Of a DNA stretch of 64,000 bases, positions 60,882 through 64,000 are shown piece by piece (within the stretch, counting starts at the first letter, position 1; every line of letters begins with the position of its first letter). Below the pieces are notes generated by a model that saw only the letters and a program-made list of their open reading frames with translations, was not told the DNA's origin and searched no databases. Both the position numbers and the translations under genes were made by a program. The stretch is from Larkinella sp. C7. GTDB taxonomy: Bacteria; Bacteroidota; Bacteroidia; Cytophagales; Spirosomataceae. The DNA lies in assembly GCF_006149005.1 (NCBI RefSeq), contig NZ_VBSL01000007.1, positions 62,001 through 126,000 on the forward strand, read 5' to 3'.

Positions 60882-61868
60882 ATGAACAGTAAAGCGGCAA
60901 TTACGGGCGTATACGGCTATGTACCGGACTACATCCTGACCAACGCGGAGTTGGAGAAAATGGTGGATACCAGTGACGAATGGATCACCAGCCGCACCGG
61001 TATCAAAGAACGGCATATCTTGAAAGGTGAAGGCCTGGGCACGTCGCACATGGCGGCAAAGGCCGTGGAAGGCTTACTGGCCAAAACCGGTACAGAACCG
61101 GCAGACATTGAACTGCTGATCTGTGCCACCACCACACCGGATTACGTTTTTCCGTCGACGGCCAACCTGATTTGTGACATGACCGGCATCCGGGCCGTCG
61201 GGAGCTTCGATATTCAGGCCGCCTGTTCGGGGTTCCTGTATGCGCTAACGATTGGTTCTCAGTTCATCGAAACCGGAAAATACAAGAAAGTGATCGTGGT
61301 CGGCGCCGATAAAATGTCGGCCATCGTCGACTATACCGATCGAACCACCTGCGTGTTGTTTGGCGACGGTGCTGGTGCGGTTTTGCTGGAACCCACAACG
61401 GAAGACAACGGCATCATCGACTCCATCATTCGCTCCGACGGTTCCGGCCAGAATCATCTGGTTCAGAAAGCCGGTGGAAGCCGTTACCCGCCTACGCATG
61501 AGACAATCGATAAACGCTGGCACTACGTCTATCAGGACGGTCCGTCGGTGTTTAAGTTTGCGGTCAAGAATATGGCCGATGTCTCCGCCGAAATTATGGA
61601 GCGCAACCATTTGAAAGGCAGCGATGTCGCCTGGCTCGTACCACATCAGGCCAATAAACGCATTATTGAAGCCACCGCAAACCGCATGGGCCTGGGCATG
61701 GACCGGGTCATGCTCAATATTCATAAATACGGCAATACCACCGCAGCAACCATCCCGCTCTGCCTGTTCGACTACGAGTCACAGTTGAAAAAAGGCGATA
61801 ACCTGATTCTGGCCGCTTTTGGTGGCGGGTTTACCTGGGGAGCGATATATCTAAAGTGGGCACTCTGA
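60882..61868 (+). CDS. fabH: Beta-ketoacyl-ACP synthase III (FabH)
   Basis: I start at the ATG at 60882 ('[19 protein letters not shown]'); an upstream ATG at 60831 falls in a repeat-rich gap. The 328-residue thiolase-fold enzyme has Cys115 in '[10 protein letters not shown]', His255 in 'VPHQAN' and Asn285 in '[12 protein letters not shown]', the FabH triad. It starts fatty acid synthesis by condensing acyl-CoA with malonyl-ACP. The gene lies in order after plsX. Confidence 0.97.
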   Translation: MNSKAAITGVYGYVPDYILTNAELEKMVDTSDEWITSRTGIKERHILKGEGLGTSHMAAKAVEGLLAKTGTEPADIELLICATTTPDYVFPSTANLICDMTGIRAVGSFDIQAACSGFLYALTIGSQFIETGKYKKVIVVGADKMSAIVDYTDRTTCVLFGDGAGAVLLEPTTEDNGIIDSIIRSDGSGQNHLVQKAGGSRYPPTHETIDKRWHYVYQDGPSVFKFAVKNMADVSAEIMERNHLKGSDVAWLVPHQANKRIIEATANRMGLGMDRVMLNIHKYGNTTAATIPLCLFDYESQLKKGDNLILAAFGGGFTWGAIYLKWAL

Positions 61869-61872
61869 TTGT

Positions 61873-61964
61873 CTGAACCCGGATTACACGGATTAACTGT
61901 GATTTAAAAATCGCGTAATCAGTCAAATTAGCATAGTCCGGTTCAGGTTAATCAGATTAATCAG
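61873..61964 (+). repeat. GATTA-word repeats between fabH and efp
   Basis: CTGAACCCGGA (61873-61883) pairs with TCCGGTTCAG (61937-61946) with one bulged base, a GATTT/AAATC centre lies between, and TTAATCAG is repeated directly at 61948-61955 and 61957-61964. The gap is 116 bp, the same length as plsX-fabH. Confidence 0.5.
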
Positions 61965-61984
61965 TATAATCATAGTTCAAAACC

Positions 61985-62548
61985 ATGGCAACGACCGCAG
62001 ACATTCGGAACGGACTCGTTATTCAATTTAACCACGACCTGTTTCAGATTACTGAATTCCAACATGTTAAGCCCGGCAAAGGCGGGGCTTTCGTCCGTAC
62101 AAAACTGAAAAGTTTAACATCGGGTAAAGTTCTCGACAACACGTTCAACGCCGGTGTAACGATTTATCCGGTGCGGGTAGAACGCCGGAAGTTTCAGTTC
62201 CTGTACAAAGACGAAGCTGGCTACAATTTCATGGACAATGAAACCTTCGATCAGATCAATCTGACGGATAAAATTGTAGAGGGCGCTGATTTGATGAAAG
62301 AAGGGCAGGAAGTTGAAATTCTGATCAACGCCGAAACCGATACGCCGTTGACATGCGAATTACCGCCTTTTGTGGAATTGGAAGTGACCTATTCAGAACC
62401 GGGAATCCGGGGCGATACGGCTAACAGCGCCAAAAAGAAAGTAGATGTATCGACCGGTGCTACCATCATGGTACCGCTGTTTATCGAACAGGGTGATAAA
62501 ATCCGGGTCGATACCCGTACCCGCGATTACGTAGAACGAGTTAAATAA
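61985..62548 (+). CDS. efp: Elongation factor P
   Basis: The 187-residue protein has the KOW-like N-terminal domain with 'KPGKGGAFVRTKLK', 'VEILINAETDTPLTCELPPFVELEV' and 'TVDYGA'-related late 'ATIMVPLFIEQGDKIRVDTRTRDYVERV'. EF-P relieves ribosome stalling at polyproline. The tip residue is Lys32, the form that in some bacteria is modified by EpmA; no epmA gene is in the window. It sits between fabH and accB. Confidence 0.97.
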   Translation: MATTADIRNGLVIQFNHDLFQITEFQHVKPGKGGAFVRTKLKSLTSGKVLDNTFNAGVTIYPVRVERRKFQFLYKDEAGYNFMDNETFDQINLTDKIVEGADLMKEGQEVEILINAETDTPLTCELPPFVELEVTYSEPGIRGDTANSAKKKVDVSTGATIMVPLFIEQGDKIRVDTRTRDYVERVK

Positions 62549-62552
62549 AAAG

Positions 62553-62630
62553 AATGATGAATGATGAACGATGAACGATGAATGGTTTCCAGTCTTTTCA
62601 TTCATCGCTCATCGTTCATCATTCATCATT
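62553..62630 (+). repeat. Long hairpin of ATGA words between efp and accB
   Basis: 32 bp arms (62553-62584 and 62599-62630), 31 matches, loop 14 nt. The arms are made of a degenerate ATGA/ACGA short tandem word. The hairpin ends 9 nt before the accB start. Confidence 0.85.
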
Positions 62631-62639
62631 TAGAAAAAC

Positions 62640-63110
62640 ATGGACACGAAAGACATTCAGAACCTTATTGATTTCATCGCCCAGTCGGGACTGGATGAAG
62701 TTAGTATTGAAACCAACGAACTGAAGCTGAACGTAAAACGCTACGGTCAGACACCGGTTTCTTCGGTACCGCCGGTTGCACAACCAGCTCCGCAACAACC
62801 GGCCCCGGCCGCTCCATCGGCGGTTTCGACACCTGCGCCCACGCCGGCCCCCAAAGCAGAAACGAGCAACTACCTGACCATCAAATCGCCCATGATCGGC
62901 ACCTTCTACCGGTCGGCGGGTCCTGAGGCTGCATCGTTTGTAGAAATAGGCGACGAGGTGAAACCGGGAAAAACGGTTTGTATCATCGAAGCCATGAAGC
63001 TCTTCAACGAAATCGAGTCCGAAGTGGCGGGCCGGATTGTCAAAGTCCTGGTCGAAAACGCTACGCCGGTCGAATATGATCAACCGTTGTTCCTAGTCGA
63101 ACCTATTTAA
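62640..63110 (+). CDS. accB: Biotin carboxyl carrier protein of acetyl-CoA carboxylase
   Basis: The 156-residue protein has an N-terminal half ('[24 protein letters not shown]'), a Pro/Ala-rich linker (about 42-73) and the biotinyl domain ('[28 protein letters not shown]', '[14 protein letters not shown]') with the biotinylated Lys120. It carries CO2 between AccC and the carboxyltransferase. It is followed by accC. Confidence 0.97.
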   Translation: MDTKDIQNLIDFIAQSGLDEVSIETNELKLNVKRYGQTPVSSVPPVAQPAPQQPAPAAPSAVSTPAPTPAPKAETSNYLTIKSPMIGTFYRSAGPEAASFVEIGDEVKPGKTVCIIEAMKLFNEIESEVAGRIVKVLVENATPVEYDQPLFLVEPI

Positions 63111-63115
63111 TGAGC

Positions 63116-63195
63116 GAATGAGTGAATGGGTGACTGAGTGAATAAAAACGGGGCTTGCTTAATTTTTATTCACTCAGTCACCCCTTCACCCATTC
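63116..63195 (+). repeat. Long hairpin of GTGA words between accB and accC
   Basis: 33 bp arms (63116-63148 and 63163-63195), 31 matches, loop 14 nt. The arms consist of a degenerate GTGA/ATGA tandem word. It begins 5 nt after the accB stop and ends 16 nt before the accC start. Confidence 0.85.
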
Positions 63196-63211
63196 ACAAT
63201 TCTAAAAAATT

Positions 63212-64000
63212 GTGTTCAAGAAAATCCTAATCGCCAATCGGGGCGAAATTGCGTTGCGGATCATCCGGACGTGCCGCGAGATGGGCATCAAGACGGTAGC
63301 GGTTTATTCGACCGCCGACCGCGACAGCCTGCATGTGCGGTTTGCCGACGAGGCCGTTTGCATCGGTCCTCCGCCGAGCCGCCAATCCTATCTGAATATT
63401 CCCAGTATTATTTCTGCCGCTGAAGTGACCAGTGCCGATGCCATTCATCCGGGCTACGGTTTTCTGTCTGAAAATGCGGAATTTTCGCAGATCTGCGCCG
63501 ATTACGGTATCAAGTTCATTGGAGCAACGGCCGAGCAAATCAACGCAATGGGCGATAAGGCGACAGCCAAAGCCACGATGAGAGCCGCCGGTGTCCCGGT
63601 TATTCCAGGTTCGGAAGGGCTGCTGGAATCGGTGGAAGAAGGCAAACTGCTGGCGGCCGGAATCGGTTATCCGGTCATTGTGAAAGCAACGGCCGGGGGC
63701 GGTGGCCGCGGGATGCGGATCATCAAAAGCGAGCTGGAATTCGAAAAAGCCTGGCTCGACGCCAAGATGGAATCCGGTGCAGCCTTTGGCAACGACGGTC
63801 TGTATCTGGAGAAATTCGTGGAAGAACCACGTCACATTGAAATCCAGATTGTTGGAGATCAATACGGTAAAGTCTGCCACCTCTCGGAACGCGATTGTTC
63901 CATTCAGCGCCGACACCAGAAGCTGGTCGAAGAAACGCCTTCGCCGGTGGTCAGCTCCGAACTGCGGGAGCGGATGGGGGAAGCCGCCATCAAAGGCGCG
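63212..64000 (+). CDS. accC: Biotin carboxylase subunit of acetyl-CoA carboxylase (partial)
   Basis: I read it by hand from the GTG at 63212: '[20 protein letters not shown]', the canonical AccC start with Met replaced by GTG. It continues with '[17 protein letters not shown]', 'GDKATAK', '[16 protein letters not shown]' (ATP-grasp glycine loop), and '[18 protein letters not shown]', to the end of the window at residue 263. The rest lies beyond the right edge. It carboxylates the biotin of AccB. There is no ATG near the beginning in frame. Confidence 0.97.
   Translation, partial: MFKKILIANRGEIALRIIRTCREMGIKTVAVYSTADRDSLHVRFADEAVCIGPPPSRQSYLNIPSIISAAEVTSADAIHPGYGFLSENAEFSQICADYGIKFIGATAEQINAMGDKATAKATMRAAGVPVIPGSEGLLESVEEGKLLAAGIGYPVIVKATAGGGGRGMRIIKSELEFEKAWLDAKMESGAAFGNDGLYLEKFVEEPRHIEIQIVGDQYGKVCHLSERDCSIQRRHQKLVEETPSPVVSSELRERMGEAAIKGA

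Noticed and set aside
62553-62630. ATGA repeats considered as a CRISPR or microsatellite array
   Set aside because: There are no regular spacers; the words form one inverted repeat with a single loop.

Overview
The window reads as chromosomal DNA of a Bacteroidota bacterium, most likely order Cytophagales and family Spirosomaceae (inference). It has a SusC-type TonB receptor, a PorP/SprF protein, a PKD-repeat surface protein with a gliding/type IX (type B) C-terminal domain, a heptaprenylglyceryl-phosphate synthase and a DUF2911 protein. Several start regions carry the Bacteroidota promoter pattern (TTTG or ATTG, 19-21 nt, TAnnTTTG) rather than E. coli-type boxes, and few genes show a clear Shine-Dalgarno sequence. 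No CRISPR array, insertion sequence, rRNA or prophage is visible.

Layout: (1) 1-10.5 kb is a carbohydrate-use locus: 5'-end of a SusC receptor, sugar porter, AraC regulator, and a two-gene unit of a secreted GH2 glycosidase and a DUF5107-TPR protein. (2) 10.6-16.0 kb holds a divergent porP/sprF-like gene and a 1363-residue type IX cargo. (3) 16.1-23.9 kb is housekeeping: ruvB, an ArsR regulator, era-der-EamA, initiator tRNA-Met, DUF2911, M28 peptidase. (4) 24.0-31.8 kb is an envelope glycan/lipid-sugar region: LPG-synthase-like flippase, three GT2 enzymes, DUF2304, a large membrane protein, two methyltransferases. (5) 32-41.7 kb: gcvP, a beta-barrel protein, psd, glutamate dehydrogenase, a zinc-finger-less DksA-like protein, a holin-III-like and a YtxH-like membrane protein, GGGP/HepGP synthase, AraC regulator. 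(6) 41.8-47.2 kb is a compact five-gene minus-strand unit: EamA transporter, acyl-CoA dehydrogenase, APH-type kinase, MDR oxidoreductase, second acyl-CoA dehydrogenase. (7) 47.1-58.8 kb is mixed: polysaccharide deacetylase, CPBP protease, M81 (MlrC-like) protein, two GT39 proteins, Mog, a divergent TrpD-like protein, PAP2 phosphatase. (8) 58.8-64 kb is the conserved fatty-acid/translation block yceD-rpmF-plsX-fabH-efp-accB-accC, with accC running off the end.

The least explained signals are in non-coding DNA. Between efp, accB and accC lie two hairpins with nearly identical geometry (32-33 bp arms, 14 nt loop), each built from a different short repeated word; the plsX-fabH and fabH-efp gaps, both 116 bp, hold degenerate relatives. 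The rpmF-plsX gap has a terminator-like hairpin whose 5' arm can pair instead with a downstream G-rich segment. At 50.09-50.24 kb a 119 bp near-perfect palindrome is flanked by two further small hairpins with the same C/G-rich core, resembling a compound REP-like mobile repeat. Among proteins, the APH-kinase/acyl-CoA-dehydrogenase pair (compare ACAD10/11 and Lva enzymes) and the TrpD-like protein lacking the family's substrate motifs are the best candidates for new biochemistry.
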